A stretch of 64,000 nucleotides of DNA from Streptomyces sp. WM6386 (GCF_000972385.1 NZ_JXTE01000007.1:1-64000); one strand, 5' to 3'; positions 25,406 to 36,068 are shown, counted from the stretch's first letter. Program-made: numbers and translations. Notes: a model not told the origin generated them from the letters alone.

Positions 25406-26923
25406 CTACCACTTGCCGGGCGCGTAGTCCTTCATGAAGACGCCGTACAGGTCATCGCCCGCCTCACCGCGCACGACCGGGTCGTAGACGCGGGCCGCGC
25501 CGTCGACCAGGTCGAGGGGGGCGTGGAAGCCCTCCTCCGCGAGGCGCAGCTTGTCGTAGTGGGGGCGTTCGTCGGTGATCCAGCCGGTGTCGACGGACGT
25601 CATGAGGATGCCGTCGCTCTGGAACATCTCCTGGGCGCTGGTCCGGGTCACCATGTTCATCGCGGCCTTGGCGGCGTTGGTGTTGGGGTGGCCCGCGCCC
25701 TTGTAGCCGCGGCCGAAGACGCCTTCCATCGCCGAGACGTTGACGACGTAGGCGCGGCCGCTCGCCGCCTTCCTCGCCGCTTCGGCCATCGCCGGGCGGA
25801 GCTTGCTGATGAGGATGAACGGCGCCGTGTAGTTGCACAGCTGGGTCTCGAGGAGCTCCACCGGGGAGATCTGCTCGATGGTCTGCACCCAGGTGTTGGT
25901 GTCGACGACGTCCGGGACGAGACCTCCGGCGTCGATGGCGGTGCCGTCCAGGTGCCGGGCGACGCTGGCGTTGCCGGCGACCAGGGCGAGGTCGGCGACC
26001 TGCTGGGCGTCGAGGCCGCTGATGCCGACCGGGAGCGCGGCGAGGCCGTCAACAGCGCCGGAGCCGAAGGCGCCGATGACATGGTGGGCGGGCAGCTCGC
26101 CGGCGGGCAGCGGGGCGCTCTCGCCGTCGACCAGGGCGGCGTACGCGGAGGGCAGGCGGCGTACGGTCTGCGTGGCGTTGTTGATCAGGATGTCCAGCGG
26201 GCCCGCCTCGGCGACCTGGTCGGCGAGGGCCACGGCCTGGGCCGGGTCGCGCAGGTCGATGCCGACGACGTCCAGGCGGTGGATCCAGTCCGCGGAGTCG
26301 TCCATGGCCTTGAAGCGGCGGATGGCGTCCTTGGGGAAGCGTGTGGTGATCGTGGTGTGCGCGCCGTCGCGCAGCAGCCTGAGCGCGATGTACATGCCGA
26401 TCTTGGCGCGGCCGCCGGTGAGCAGGGCGCGCTTGCCGGTGAGGTCGGCGCGGACGTCGCGCTTGTCCCGGTTCAGGGCTGCGCAGTCCGGACAGAGCTG
26501 GTGGTAGAAGTAGTCGACTTCCACGTACCGGGTCTTGCAGGTGTAGCAGGAGCGCGGGCGCTGGAGTATTCCGGCGATCCGCCCGGCCTCGGTGACCGAC
26601 GACGGCAGGATGCCCTCGGTCTCGTCGTCGATGCGCTGGGCGGAGCCGGTCGCCGTGGATTCGGTGACCGTCTTGTCGTGCGCGGTCTTGGCGGCCCGGC
26701 GCTCCTGGCGACGGCGCTGCTTGACGGTGCGGTAGACGCCGGCGGTGGCCCGGCGCACGGCGATCGCGTCCGGGTGGTCGACCTCCAGCTTGTCCAGCTC
26801 GTCGAGCACGCCGAGGCAGACGGCCAGTCGCTCCGGGTCGATGCCGGGACCGTACACGGCCTCGTCACCGGGCTCGTGGACGACCTCGTCCGTGGTCGCC
26901 GGGCCGTCGTCTGTCACCGTCAT
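25406..26923 (-). CDS. SDR oxidoreductase with N-terminal zinc-ribbon domain
   Basis: The 505-residue protein has a long N-terminal helical, Arg-rich region (about 25-110). Next comes a four-Cys zinc-ribbon (CYTC about 117 and CPDC about 135). A Rossmann SDR domain (about 145-500) follows with TGGRAKIG, INNATQTVR, VNVSAMEG and a downstream Lys in GHPNTNAAKAAMN. The canonical Tyr-x-x-x-Lys is replaced by the RGYKGAGHPNTNAAKAA segment. Orthologues are widespread but uncharacterised. The ATG at 26923 is chosen; a GTG eight codons upstream (VSQGNGSA) is possible. Confidence 0.85.
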   Translation of the reverse strand: MTVTDDGPATTDEVVHEPGDEAVYGPGIDPERLAVCLGVLDELDKLEVDHPDAIAVRRATAGVYRTVKQRRRQERRAAKTAHDKTVTESTATGSAQRIDDETEGILPSSVTEAGRIAGILQRPRSCYTCKTRYVEVDYFYHQLCPDCAALNRDKRDVRADLTGKRALLTGGRAKIGMYIALRLLRDGAHTTITTRFPKDAIRRFKAMDDSADWIHRLDVVGIDLRDPAQAVALADQVAEAGPLDILINNATQTVRRLPSAYAALVDGESAPLPAGELPAHHVIGAFGSGAVDGLAALPVGISGLDAQQVADLALVAGNASVARHLDGTAIDAGGLVPDVVDTNTWVQTIEQISPVELLETQLCNYTAPFILISKLRPAMAEAARKAASGRAYVVNVSAMEGVFGRGYKGAGHPNTNAAKAAMNMVTRTSAQEMFQSDGILMTSVDTGWITDERPHYDKLRLAEEGFHAPLDLVDGAARVYDPVVRGEAGDDLYGVFMKDYAPGKW

Positions 26924-27027
26924 CGCGCTGCCGTTTCCTTGGCTCACCGTGCGGCGCTCCGACCGCGTCCGCTTTCGAACAGGGAATTCTACGGAGCGCC
27001 GGGCCGGTCCTCCAAAACCGGAGACGG

Positions 27028-28347
27028 TCAAGCCTCGCAGGCGGTGATGAGCGTCTCGACCTCCTCGGTGACGGCCTTGGCCAGGACGTCGAGGTCCGGT
27101 ACCGCCTCGGCGTCGGCGACGAGGCCGTAGTGGACCTGCCCCCGGTACGTCGAGACCGCGACCGCGAGGGACTGGCCGCGGGCCAGCGGCGCGAAGGGGA
27201 AGACCTCCGTGACCGGGTTGCCGCCGAGCTTCAGGCCGATGCTGGGCAGGGGCACGCTGGTGACGAGGATGTCGAACCAGAGCCGGGCGGCCTGACTCAC
27301 CAGCGGCCCGCCGAGGCGGTGGCCCAGCGCGGGGACGTGGTCGGCGAGCAGGGCGACGGCGCCCGCGCCCCGGTTGGGTCCCGCGTCCTTGTTGCGGTCC
27401 ATGGCCGTGCGGACCGTGTCGAGGCGGGCCAGCGGGTCGGGGTCGTCGACCGGGAGCCTGATCAAGTAGCCGGAGAGCCGGTTGCCCTGTGGGTGCGCGG
27501 TGCGCGGGCGGCGCTTGGAGACCGGGATCAGGGCGCGGGGTGCGACGCCCTCGCTGCCGTCGCCGCGCTCGTCCAGCCAGCGGCGCAGGGCGCCGGCGAC
27601 GACCGCGATCAGGACGTCGTTGACGGTGCCGCCCTGGGCCTTGCGCACCCGGTGCACATCGTCGAGGTCGACGACGACTCCTGCGGTACGGCGGGTCCCG
27701 CTCGGCTCGGAGGTCAGCGCGGAGGACGAGCGCACCCCGACGGTGGACAGGGCGACGGACGCGCCGATGTCGAGGGCGCGGCCCACGTCGGAGACGGTGC
27801 CCCTGATGAACCCCGGCAGCTTGCGTACGTCGGGGAAGTAGCCCTTCGCGGGCTCCTCGGGACGCGGCTTGCGGGCCGGCAGGTCCATCGGGTCGAGGAT
27901 GGCGGCCGCGAGGGTCAGCGCGCGCAGTCCGTCGGCCAGGGCGTGGTGGAACTTGAAGAGCACGGCGAAGGAGAAGCCGTCCTCCCCGGGGAGTACATGG
28001 GCCTCCCACGGCGGCCGGCCTCGCTCCAGCGGACGCTCCATGAGCCGACCGGCCACGGCCTGGAAGTCGGTGGTGGGCGCGTGCAGCCGGACGTGGTCCA
28101 GCGGGTCGAAGTCGGGGGCGGGCTCGCGCGTGGCGCCCCCGAAGGCCAGCGGCTGCCAGACGTCCCGGATCCGCATCCGCAGGCCCGGCACCGCCGCCGC
28201 CCGCGCGGCGAGCAGGTCGGCCGCGTGGGCGCCCGCGGCGGGCGAGAGGGCCGAGAAGACGCCGAGGGCGCCCAGGTGCATGGGGTGTTCCGGGGACTCG
28301 ATGTTCCAGAAAGCCAGGTCGAGAGGGGCGAGCAGGTCAGAAGTCAA
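27028..28347 (-). CDS. Wax ester synthase/diacylglycerol acyltransferase (WS/DGAT)
   Basis: The 439-residue acyltransferase would make triacylglycerol or wax esters from acyl-CoA. The catalytic HHxxxDG is FKFHHALADG near residue 135. PLDLAFWNIES at the N-terminus and the PLPSIGLKLGGNPVTEVFPF block are typical. The likely start is TTG at 28347, seven bases after an AGG core, giving the usual N-terminus; an ATG at 28431 lies in the probable promoter. A palindrome lies 40 bases upstream of the start. Confidence 0.9.
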   Translation of the reverse strand: MTSDLLAPLDLAFWNIESPEHPMHLGALGVFSALSPAAGAHAADLLAARAAAVPGLRMRIRDVWQPLAFGGATREPAPDFDPLDHVRLHAPTTDFQAVAGRLMERPLERGRPPWEAHVLPGEDGFSFAVLFKFHHALADGLRALTLAAAILDPMDLPARKPRPEEPAKGYFPDVRKLPGFIRGTVSDVGRALDIGASVALSTVGVRSSSALTSEPSGTRRTAGVVVDLDDVHRVRKAQGGTVNDVLIAVVAGALRRWLDERGDGSEGVAPRALIPVSKRRPRTAHPQGNRLSGYLIRLPVDDPDPLARLDTVRTAMDRNKDAGPNRGAGAVALLADHVPALGHRLGGPLVSQAARLWFDILVTSVPLPSIGLKLGGNPVTEVFPFAPLARGQSLAVAVSTYRGQVHYGLVADAEAVPDLDVLAKAVTEEVETLITACEA

Positions 28348-28386
28348 TGGCTTGCCTCGCGTCGACGACGGGTGAGGGAAACAGTC

Positions 28387-28404
28387 AATCGCCCGCAGGC
28401 GATT
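28387..28404. promoter_or_regulatory. Operator-like palindrome upstream of WS/DGAT
   Basis: AATCGCC-CGCA-GGCGATT is a perfect inverted repeat with seven-base arms, placed between a TTGATC element (minus strand, near 28420) and the TTG start. It could bind a dimeric repressor controlling storage-lipid synthesis. Confidence 0.5.
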
Positions 28405-28454
28405 ACGGTCAAGTACGATCAAGCTACTCACAGTTAACAGCAGATTAAGTCCAG

Positions 28455-28480
28455 CCTTGGGCGCCCCAGCAGCCCCAAGG
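28455..28480. terminator. Hairpin terminator downstream of glgC
   Basis: CCTTGGG and CCCAAGG arms flank a 12-base GC-rich loop 18 bases beyond the glgC stop. Placement fits transcription termination of the glgA-glgC unit. Confidence 0.6.
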
Positions 28481-28497
28481 ACGCCCTTCGCTGTGTC

Positions 28498-29718
28498 TCA
28501 GGACACCTGCCGGCCCTTCCCGAGCGCGATCACGCCCCCCTTGGAGACGGTGTAGAGCTCCGCGTCCCGCTCCGGATTCACCCCGATCGTCGCACCCGGC
28601 GGCACCTCGACGTTCTTGTCGAGGACGGCGCCGCGCACCACCGCGCCCCGGCCTATGCGGACGTTGTCGTGCAGGATCGAGCCCTGGACCACGGCCCCCG
28701 GGTCCACCCTCACGCCCGGCGACAGAATCGACCGCGTGACCTGACCGCGGATCAGGCAACCCGCACTGATGATCGACTCGCTGGCCATGCCACCCGCGTT
28801 GAACCGGGCCGGGGAGAGCTGGCCGGAGTGGGTGTAGATGGGCCACTGCCGGTTGTACAGGTTGAACGCGGGACGCTCGGCGATGAGGTCCATATGGGCG
28901 TCGTAGTAGGCGTCCAGGGTGCCGACGTCACGCCAGTAGCCCTGGTCTCGGGTCGTCTCACCGGGCACGTGGTTCAGGCTGAAGTCGTACAGCTGTGCCT
29001 CACCCCGGTCGGTGAGCTGAGGCAGGATCGAGCCGCCCATGTCGTGCACCGAGTGCTTGTCCTCGGCGTCCCGCTGCAGCGCCTCTATCAGGGCCTTGGT
29101 GGTGAAGATGTAGTTGCCCATCGAGGCGAAGACGCACTCCGGGTCGTCCGCGAGACCGGGCGGGTCGGCGGGCTTCTCCAGGAACCGCTCCACGGTCAGC
29201 CCGTCCGACCCCGGCGTGATCACACCGAACTGCGAGGACTCCGAGCGCGGTACCCGGATGCCGGCCACCGTCACACCCGCCCCGCTCTCGATGTGCTGGG
29301 TGAGCATCTGCCGCGGGTCCATCCGGTACACGTGGTCGGCACCGAACACCACGACGTACTCGGGCTCCTCGTCGTGCACGAGGTTCAGCGACTGCAGGAT
29401 CGCGTCGGCGCTGCCCAGATACCAGCGCGGGCCGAGCCGCTGCTGGGCCGGGACCGGGGTGACGTAGTTGCCGAGCAGACTCGACATCCGCCAGGTGGTG
29501 GTGATGTGGCGGTCCAGCGAGTGCGACTTGTACTGCGTCAGGACACAGATGCGCAGGATGTCGCCGTTCACGAGATTGGAGAGGACGAAATCGACCAGAC
29601 GATACGTTCCTCCGAAAGTGACCGCTGGTTTCGCGCGGTCCGCGGTCAGGGGCATCAGGCGTTTGCCTTCTCCGCCCGCCAGTACGATGCCGAGCACCGA
29701 AGGTCCGCCACGACGCAT
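28498..29718 (-). CDS. glgC: Glucose-1-phosphate adenylyltransferase
   Basis: The 406-residue enzyme makes ADP-glucose from glucose-1-phosphate and ATP. The nucleotidyltransferase domain has [29 protein letters not shown] and [12 protein letters not shown]-terminal left-handed beta-helix follows (about 300-400) with hexapeptide-like repeats. The ATG at 29718 has GGGAG five bases upstream and is preferred to one five codons earlier. It lies 48 bases after glgA in the same direction. In actinobacteria ADP-glucose supplies both glycogen synthesis and maltose-1-phosphate synthesis for the GlgE route. Confidence 0.95.
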   Translation of the reverse strand: MRRGGPSVLGIVLAGGEGKRLMPLTADRAKPAVTFGGTYRLVDFVLSNLVNGDILRICVLTQYKSHSLDRHITTTWRMSSLLGNYVTPVPAQQRLGPRWYLGSADAILQSLNLVHDEEPEYVVVFGADHVYRMDPRQMLTQHIESGAGVTVAGIRVPRSESSQFGVITPGSDGLTVERFLEKPADPPGLADDPECVFASMGNYIFTTKALIEALQRDAEDKHSVHDMGGSILPQLTDRGEAQLYDFSLNHVPGETTRDQGYWRDVGTLDAYYDAHMDLIAERPAFNLYNRQWPIYTHSGQLSPARFNAGGMASESIISAGCLIRGQVTRSILSPGVRVDPGAVVQGSILHDNVRIGRGAVVRGAVLDKNVEVPPGATIGVNPERDAELYTVSKGGVIALGKGRQVS

Positions 29719-29766
29719 GGCCGCTCCCCTCACCCTGGTTGACCCATGCCTGCCCTGGACCGGCGT

Positions 29767-30921
29767 CTAGTACGCCTGTTTGAGGATCTCCTCATAGAGC
29801 CGCACCGTCCGCCGCGCCACCGCGTCCCAGCCGAACTCGCCCACGGCCCGCTCCCGTCCGGCCTCGCCCATCCGCCGGGCCCCTTCCGGATCACCGAGGA
29901 CCGAGTCCAGCGCACGTGCCAGCGCGGGCTCGAAATCGTCGTCCACCGGGACGAGCACGCCGGTCTTGCCGTCGTCGACGACCTCCGGGATGCCACCGAT
30001 CTGCGAGGCCACCACGGGAGTTCCGCACGCCATGGCCTCCAGGTTGACGATTCCGAGAGGTTCGTACACCGAAGGGCAGACGAACACGGCGGCGTGCGTG
30101 AGGAGTTGGATCACATCCGGGCGCGGCAGCATCTGCGGGATCCAGTGGACACCCTCGCGGACGCTGCTCAGCTCCTGGAACAGCTCGCGGAACTCGCGGT
30201 CGATCTCCGGGGTGTCGGGGGCTCCGGCGCACAGCACGACCTGTGCCGCCGGGTCGATGTCCCGTACCGCGCGCAGCAGATGGGGTACGCCCTTCTGCCG
30301 GGTGATGCGGCCCACGAAGAGCACGAAGGGCCTGTCCGGGTCGACGCCGATGCGGGTGAGGGCCTCGGTGCCGTGGTCGGGCCGGTAGAGCGCGGTGTCG
30401 ATGCCGTTGTGCACGACGTGCACCCGGGCCGGGTCCAGGGCCGGATAACAGGCGAGGATGTCCTCGCGCATGGCTCCCGACACGGCGATCACCGCGTCGG
30501 CGGCCTCGATCGCGGTGCGCTCGGCCCAGCTCGACAGGGCGTACCCGCCGCCGAGTTGCTCGGCCTTCCAGGGGCGCAGCGGCTCCAGCGAGTGCGCGGT
30601 CATCACGTGCGGGATGCCGTACAGCAGCTTGCCGAGGTGGCCGGCGAGGTTGGCGTACCAGGTGTGCGAGTGCACGAGGTCGCGGCCTTCGAGACCCGCG
30701 GTCATCGCGAGGTCCACGGAGAAGGTGCGCAGCGCGTCGTTGGCGGTGTCCAGCACGGGCCAGGGACGATGGCGTACGACGCCCTCCGCGCGACCCTCGC
30801 CCCAGCAGTGCACGTCGAGGTCGATCAGGGAGCTCAACTCCCGGGCGAGGAACTCGACATGGACGCCCGCGCCGCCGTACACGTCCGGCGGGTACTCCCG
30901 GGTCAGCAGTCCCACTCGCAC
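29767..30921 (-). CDS. glgA: Actinobacterial glycogen synthase / maltose-1-phosphate synthase (GT4)
   Basis: The 384-residue GT4 glycosyltransferase shows LLTREYPPDVYGGAGVHVE at the N-terminus, HSHTWYANLAGHL, VHNGIDT, LFVGRITRQKG and the sugar-nucleotide motif EPLGIVNLEAMACGTPVV (read around EAMA). It is the actinobacterial type, much shorter than E. coli GlgA. In mycobacteria this enzyme (GlgM) makes maltose-1-phosphate from ADP-glucose. The GTG at 30921 follows AGGGGG. It precedes glgC in what is probably a two-gene operon. Confidence 0.92.
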   Translation of the reverse strand: MRVGLLTREYPPDVYGGAGVHVEFLARELSSLIDLDVHCWGEGRAEGVVRHRPWPVLDTANDALRTFSVDLAMTAGLEGRDLVHSHTWYANLAGHLGKLLYGIPHVMTAHSLEPLRPWKAEQLGGGYALSSWAERTAIEAADAVIAVSGAMREDILACYPALDPARVHVVHNGIDTALYRPDHGTEALTRIGVDPDRPFVLFVGRITRQKGVPHLLRAVRDIDPAAQVVLCAGAPDTPEIDREFRELFQELSSVREGVHWIPQMLPRPDVIQLLTHAAVFVCPSVYEPLGIVNLEAMACGTPVVASQIGGIPEVVDDGKTGVLVPVDDDFEPALARALDSVLGDPEGARRMGEAGRERAVGEFGWDAVARRTVRLYEEILKQAY

Positions 30922-30961
30922 CCGGAACCCCCTGTTCTCAACGGCTGGTTGCTCCTCATGG

Positions 30962-31693
30962 TCACCCAGATGCGGCGCCCGGGGAAGACCGCGGGGGCCG
31001 TGTGAAGCAACAGTCGCCGCAGACACCCCCGCCGGGCACGCGGTAGTAGAGGCAGCAGCTGCGGCGCCGGAGGGTGCCCGCGTCGAGCGCGCCGGCGAGA
31101 CCGGGGTGGGCGAGGAGTTCCGTGACCAGGGCGCGGGTGCGGGCATCGGCGTCGGGACGGCCGTTCGCCCGCGCCCATCCCGCCAGCTGCCGGGCGGCGC
31201 CGGCCAGCGCGGAGGCCGCGTTGCCGCGCAGCAGACCGGCCGCGAGCCGGTACCGGGCGCGCAGCGCCTCCGCCAGCGGTTCGAGGTGGCCCTCCAGTAC
31301 GGCGTCCGCCAGGCTCGCGGCGTCCCCGGGCAGCGGGCGGACCTCGGTGAGCCACAGATCGTCGGGGGCGCTGCCGTCGGCGTCCCAGCGCATGAGCCGG
31401 GCGTCCAGGTCGGGGATACGGCCGTACAGGACGGCACAGCCGAGCGCCGCCGACCACAGCCGGGACGCGAGTCCCTGGTGGGTGATCGAGGCGGCGGTGC
31501 GCAGCTCGGGGGCGCCCAGCAGGCCGGCGACCTTTTGAATACGGAAAGTCATGGAATTTCCGTAAACATCACACTTTTCTTCCTCGTACGTTCGCGCTAG
31601 CGTCGGCAGTGTTGAACGCGGCGCTGCGCCCGTGCGTAGGAGAAAGAAGCCGCCGAGCGGGCGGAGCGCGGCGAGATCGGTGTCGAGGTCCAC
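30962..31693 (-). CDS. FhuF-like (2Fe-2S)-binding protein
   Basis: The protein of about 243 residues resembles FhuF/siderophore-iron reductases. A C-terminal cysteine cluster RRSCCLYYR...CGDCCF carries the C-C-x10-C-x2-C spacing that ligates a 2Fe-2S centre. The middle is the helical SALGCAVLYGRIPDL region. The N-terminus LAALRPLGGFF matches the family, so the start is upstream of the ATG at 31552. GTG 31693 is my choice and a TTG at 31711 is possible, but neither has a clear binding site. It is inferred to reduce ferric siderophores in the cytosol. Confidence 0.82.
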   Translation of the reverse strand: MDLDTDLAALRPLGGFFLLRTGAAPRSTLPTLARTYEEEKCDVYGNSMTFRIQKVAGLLGAPELRTAASITHQGLASRLWSAALGCAVLYGRIPDLDARLMRWDADGSAPDDLWLTEVRPLPGDAASLADAVLEGHLEPLAEALRARYRLAAGLLRGNAASALAGAARQLAGWARANGRPDADARTRALVTELLAHPGLAGALDAGTLRRRSCCLYYRVPGGGVCGDCCFTRPPRSSPGAASG

Positions 31694-31721
31694 GAGGAGC
31701 AGTAGTACCAAGGCCCCTAGG

Positions 31722-31772
31722 GGGTCTCCCCAGGAGGGCTCTGCGTGGTGTCACCCACCTTGGGGAGGACCC
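31722..31772. repeat. Imperfect extragenic inverted repeat
   Basis: GGGTCTCCCCAGG and CCTTGGGGAGGACCC pair with small mismatches across a 23-base loop, in the divergent gap between the FhuF-like and EamA transporter genes. It resembles the C-run/G-run palindrome at 23976. Confidence 0.45.
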
Positions 31773-31921
31773 ACCCTCCGTAGTACTCCATCGGCAGTAG
31801 GACCCATTGCCTGCTCAGGTACGACGACGGGAATGGCTTTTCGCGGCATCGTGTTGCACATGGAAGCCGACCGTTCGCCGCGCCGGGGCCATTGCCCCTG
31901 CCTCACGCAGAGGAGCAGCTC

Positions 31922-33115
31922 ATGAGCGCCCTCGCGTTGTCCGTGGTCCTGTCGCTCGTTTCCGCCGTCGCGTACGCCGGTGGGGCGATCGTCCAGGAAC
32001 AGGTCGCGGTGTCCTCCCCCGAGCAGCAGTTCGCGCCCCTGCGGCGGGCGAGCTGGTGGGCGGCGGTCGCGCTGAACGGCCTCGGCGGACTGCTGCACGT
32101 GGTGGCGCTGGCGTACGGCCCGCTGAGCCTGGTGCAGCCGCTGGGCGCCCTGACCATCGTGTTCGCCCTGCCCATGGCGGCGCTGTTCGTGCACCGCAAG
32201 GCCGGAGCTACGGCCTGGCGCGGCGCGATCATGTCGACTGTGGGTCTGGCCGGTCTGCTCTCCCTGGTCGGCACGTCCGACGCACAGTCGCTGGACACGA
32301 CGCAGCGGGTGGCCGTCGCCACGGCCACCGGCCTCGCCGTCGTCGCGCTGATGATCGCGGGCCGGGCGGCACACCGGCACCCGGCGGTGCGCAGCATCCT
32401 GCTCGCCACCGCCTCCGGCATCGCGTTCGGCATGTCCTCGGTGTTCACCAAGACCGTCGCGGTCGACTGGACCGGCGGTGTGTCGACGGCGGACGTTCCC
32501 TCCCTGGCCGTGATCGGCGTCCTGGCCACGGCCGGTGTGCTGCTCTCCCAGGCCTCCTACCGCGGTGCCGGTCTCGCGGCCCCGCTGGCCACCCTCACGG
32601 TCGTCAACCCGGTGGCCGCGGCCGCGGTCGGCATCACGATGTTCGGCGAGACCTTCCGCTACGGCACCACGGGCACCGTGCTCGCCCTGGGCTGCGCTGT
32701 GGTGGCGGCGGGCGGTCTGATCCTGCTGACGACCGAGCGGCTCGCACGCGCCGAGACGCAGCCGCTGCCCAAGCCGGCCGCGGCGCAGCCCGAGCCTGCC
32801 GCGAGGGTGAGCGTGCCGACCGCGAGGGTGAGCGTGCCGACCGCCAGGGTGAACGTGCCGGAGCCCGCCTCCGCCCAGAAGCTGCTGGCCGGTCTGACCG
32901 AGCCCGCGACCGCCGAGGAACTGCTCGCCGGCCTCCCCGAGCAGTCGGCGGTCCGGGAGGAGGTCCTGGTCCCGGCACCGGATTCGGTCCAGGACGTCGC
33001 GCCGCAGGACCCCGATGACTCTCCGGTCTTTCTCTACGGCCCGCTCTACGGCTACGGCGCGTCGTTCGTCCCGATGCCGGTCCCCGACCGCCATCGCATG
33101 CGTGTCAAATCCTGA
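31922..33115 (+). CDS. DMT/EamA-family membrane transporter with long cytosolic tail
   Basis: The 397-residue protein has about nine to ten hydrophobic helices in the first 285 residues, in the DMT/EamA-like arrangement (AYGPLSLVQPLGALTIVFAL; SQASYRGAGLAAPLATLTVV). A hydrophilic tail of about 110 residues follows, rich in Ala, Pro, Val and Glu, with the repeats ARVSVPT and LLAGL. Substrate unknown. GAGGAGC lies six bases before the ATG at 31922; the 10-codon longer frame starts earlier without a better site. It ends 28 bases from the convergent muralytic gene. Confidence 0.87.
   Translation: MSALALSVVLSLVSAVAYAGGAIVQEQVAVSSPEQQFAPLRRASWWAAVALNGLGGLLHVVALAYGPLSLVQPLGALTIVFALPMAALFVHRKAGATAWRGAIMSTVGLAGLLSLVGTSDAQSLDTTQRVAVATATGLAVVALMIAGRAAHRHPAVRSILLATASGIAFGMSSVFTKTVAVDWTGGVSTADVPSLAVIGVLATAGVLLSQASYRGAGLAAPLATLTVVNPVAAAAVGITMFGETFRYGTTGTVLALGCAVVAAGGLILLTTERLARAETQPLPKPAAAQPEPAARVSVPTARVSVPTARVNVPEPASAQKLLAGLTEPATAEELLAGLPEQSAVREEVLVPAPDSVQDVAPQDPDDSPVFLYGPLYGYGASFVPMPVPDRHRMRVKS
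32801..32861 (+). repeat. 21-base tandem repeat inside the EamA transporter tail
   Basis: Nearly three copies of the unit gcgagggtgagcgtgccga plus cc encode ARVSVPT repeats. The first two are identical; the third is diverged. Because the unit is a multiple of three, copy changes alter tail length without frameshift. Confidence 0.8.
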
Positions 33116-33143
33116 CCGCACGCGACCACGTCCCCGACAGACC

Positions 33144-34286
<1,143 letters not shown>

Positions 34287-34542
34287 TCAGGAGGGCCAAA
34301 AGTAAGCGCCCCGAACAGGCCATGACAAGACGGCAATCGGCCGCCCTGCACCGCGAACAACCAGGAACGCGCCGGACTTTCACCACGGCTGAGGCGGATG
34401 GGGCCGTCGTCCGTATCTGCGTACGTCACGCCGAGCACCCCGGACATGCGCTCGGCGTAGCGGCAAGCCAGGATGGTCGGTGGGGCGATACTGACGTGCA
34501 CGACCGGCACCACCGACACCGGATCCTTTAGGAGCCAACCGA

Positions 34543-35982
34543 ATGAGCAATACAGCCCAGATCGGCGTCACGGGACTCGCGGTCATGGGCCGCAATCTCG
34601 CCCGGAACTTCGCACGCAACGGCTACACGGTCGCGTTGCACAACCGGACGGCGTCGCGTACGCACGCCCTGGTCGAGGAGTTCGGGAACGAGGGCGACTT
34701 CATCGCGGCGGAGACCGCCAAGGAGTTCGTGGCGGCACTGGAGCGACCGCGGCGGCTGGTCATCATGGTCAAGGCGGGCGATCCGACGGACGCGGTGATC
34801 GACGAGTTCGCACCGCTCCTTGAGTCCGGCGACATGATCATCGACGGTGGCAACGCGCACTTCGCGGACACCCGCCGCCGTGAGAAGGCACTGCGCGAGC
34901 AGGGCATCCATTTCGTCGGCATGGGCGTCTCCGGCGGCGAGGAAGGCGCGCTCAACGGGCCGAGCATCATGCCGGGCGGCCCGAAGGAGTCCTACGACTC
35001 GCTCGGACCCATGCTGGAGAAGATCTCCGCGAAGGCGGTCGACGGTGCGCCCTGTGTGACGCACGTCGGTCCGGACGGCGCGGGGCACTTCGTGAAGATG
35101 GTGCACAACGGCATCGAGTACGCCGACATGCAGCTGATCGGCGAGGCGTACCAGCTGCTCCGCGATGTCGCCGGATACTCGCCCGCGCAGATCGCGGACA
35201 TCTTCCGGACCTGGAACACGGGCCGGCTGGACTCCTACCTGATCGAGATCACCGCCGAGGTGCTGTCCCACGTGGACGCGGCGACCGGCAAGCCCTTCGT
35301 GGACGTGGTCGTGGACCAGGCGGAGCAGAAGGGCACGGGGCGGTGGACGGTACAGATCGCCCTCGACCTCGGCGTCCCGGTCTCCGGCATCGCCGAGGCG
35401 GTCTTCGCCCGGTCGCTGTCCGGCCACGCCGAACTGCGGGACGCCTCGCGGGGGCTGGCGGGGCCCAAGGCGACCGCGCTGAGCGAGGCGGAGGCCGGCG
35501 CGTTCGCCGACCGGGTCGAGCAGGCGCTGTACGCCTCGAAGATCGTGTCGTACACACAGGGCTTCCACGAGATCGCGGCCGCTCGTGAGGAGTACGAGTG
35601 GGACATCGACCTCGGTGCGGTGTCTGCCATCTGGCGTGGTGGGTGCATCATTCGCGCCGCGTTCCTGGACCGGATCCGGGCCGCGTACGACGCGCGGGCC
35701 GATCTGCCGAGTCTGCTGTCCGACGAGACGTTCGCCCGTGAGATCGCCGACGCGCAGGACGACTGGCGTGAGGCGATCGTCGCGGCGACCCGGCAGGGGG
35801 TGCCCACGCCGGGGTTCTCGGCGGCGCTGGCGTACTACGACGGGCTGCGTTCCGAGCGGTTGCCTGCGGCGCTGACGCAGGGGCAGCGGGACTTCTTCGG
35901 GGCGCACACGTATCGGAGGGTGGACCAGGAGGGGTCGTTCCACACGTTGTGGGGTGGGGACCGGTCCGAGGTGTCCGCGTAG
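34543..35982 (+). CDS. gnd: 6-phosphogluconate dehydrogenase, decarboxylating
   Basis: The 479-residue enzyme of the oxidative pentose-phosphate pathway converts 6-phosphogluconate to ribulose-5-phosphate with NADP. GVTGLAVMGRNLARN is the dinucleotide loop; NRTASRTHAL after strand 2 fits NADP. Catalytic/substrate motifs are GVSGGEEGALNGPSIMPGG (read around EEGA), GPDGAGHFVKMVHNGIEY with the catalytic Lys, and IWRGGCIIRA. It is full-length, of the long NADP-dependent type. TAGGAGCC precedes the ATG. It is divergent from the muralytic gene. Confidence 0.96.
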   Translation: MSNTAQIGVTGLAVMGRNLARNFARNGYTVALHNRTASRTHALVEEFGNEGDFIAAETAKEFVAALERPRRLVIMVKAGDPTDAVIDEFAPLLESGDMIIDGGNAHFADTRRREKALREQGIHFVGMGVSGGEEGALNGPSIMPGGPKESYDSLGPMLEKISAKAVDGAPCVTHVGPDGAGHFVKMVHNGIEYADMQLIGEAYQLLRDVAGYSPAQIADIFRTWNTGRLDSYLIEITAEVLSHVDAATGKPFVDVVVDQAEQKGTGRWTVQIALDLGVPVSGIAEAVFARSLSGHAELRDASRGLAGPKATALSEAEAGAFADRVEQALYASKIVSYTQGFHEIAAAREEYEWDIDLGAVSAIWRGGCIIRAAFLDRIRAAYDARADLPSLLSDETFAREIADAQDDWREAIVAATRQGVPTPGFSAALAYYDGLRSERLPAALTQGQRDFFGAHTYRRVDQEGSFHTLWGGDRSEVSA

Positions 35983-36004
35983 TAGGGCGCGTGCGGGTGC
36001 GTGG

Positions 36005-36060
36005 GGGCTGATCGCGCCCACGCGGCGGAGCCGCAAATCGATACAGCCCCGCGCCCCCAG
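36005..36060. repeat. Streptomycete extragenic repeat
   Basis: GGGGGCTGATCGCGCCCACG, then CGGCGGAGCCGCAAATCG and a final CAGCCCCGCGCCCCC form a nested inverted repeat. I recognise this motif (gggctg...cagccccgcgcccc) as a common short intergenic repeat of Streptomyces genomes. Confidence 0.6.
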
Positions 36061-36068
36061 GGCACATC

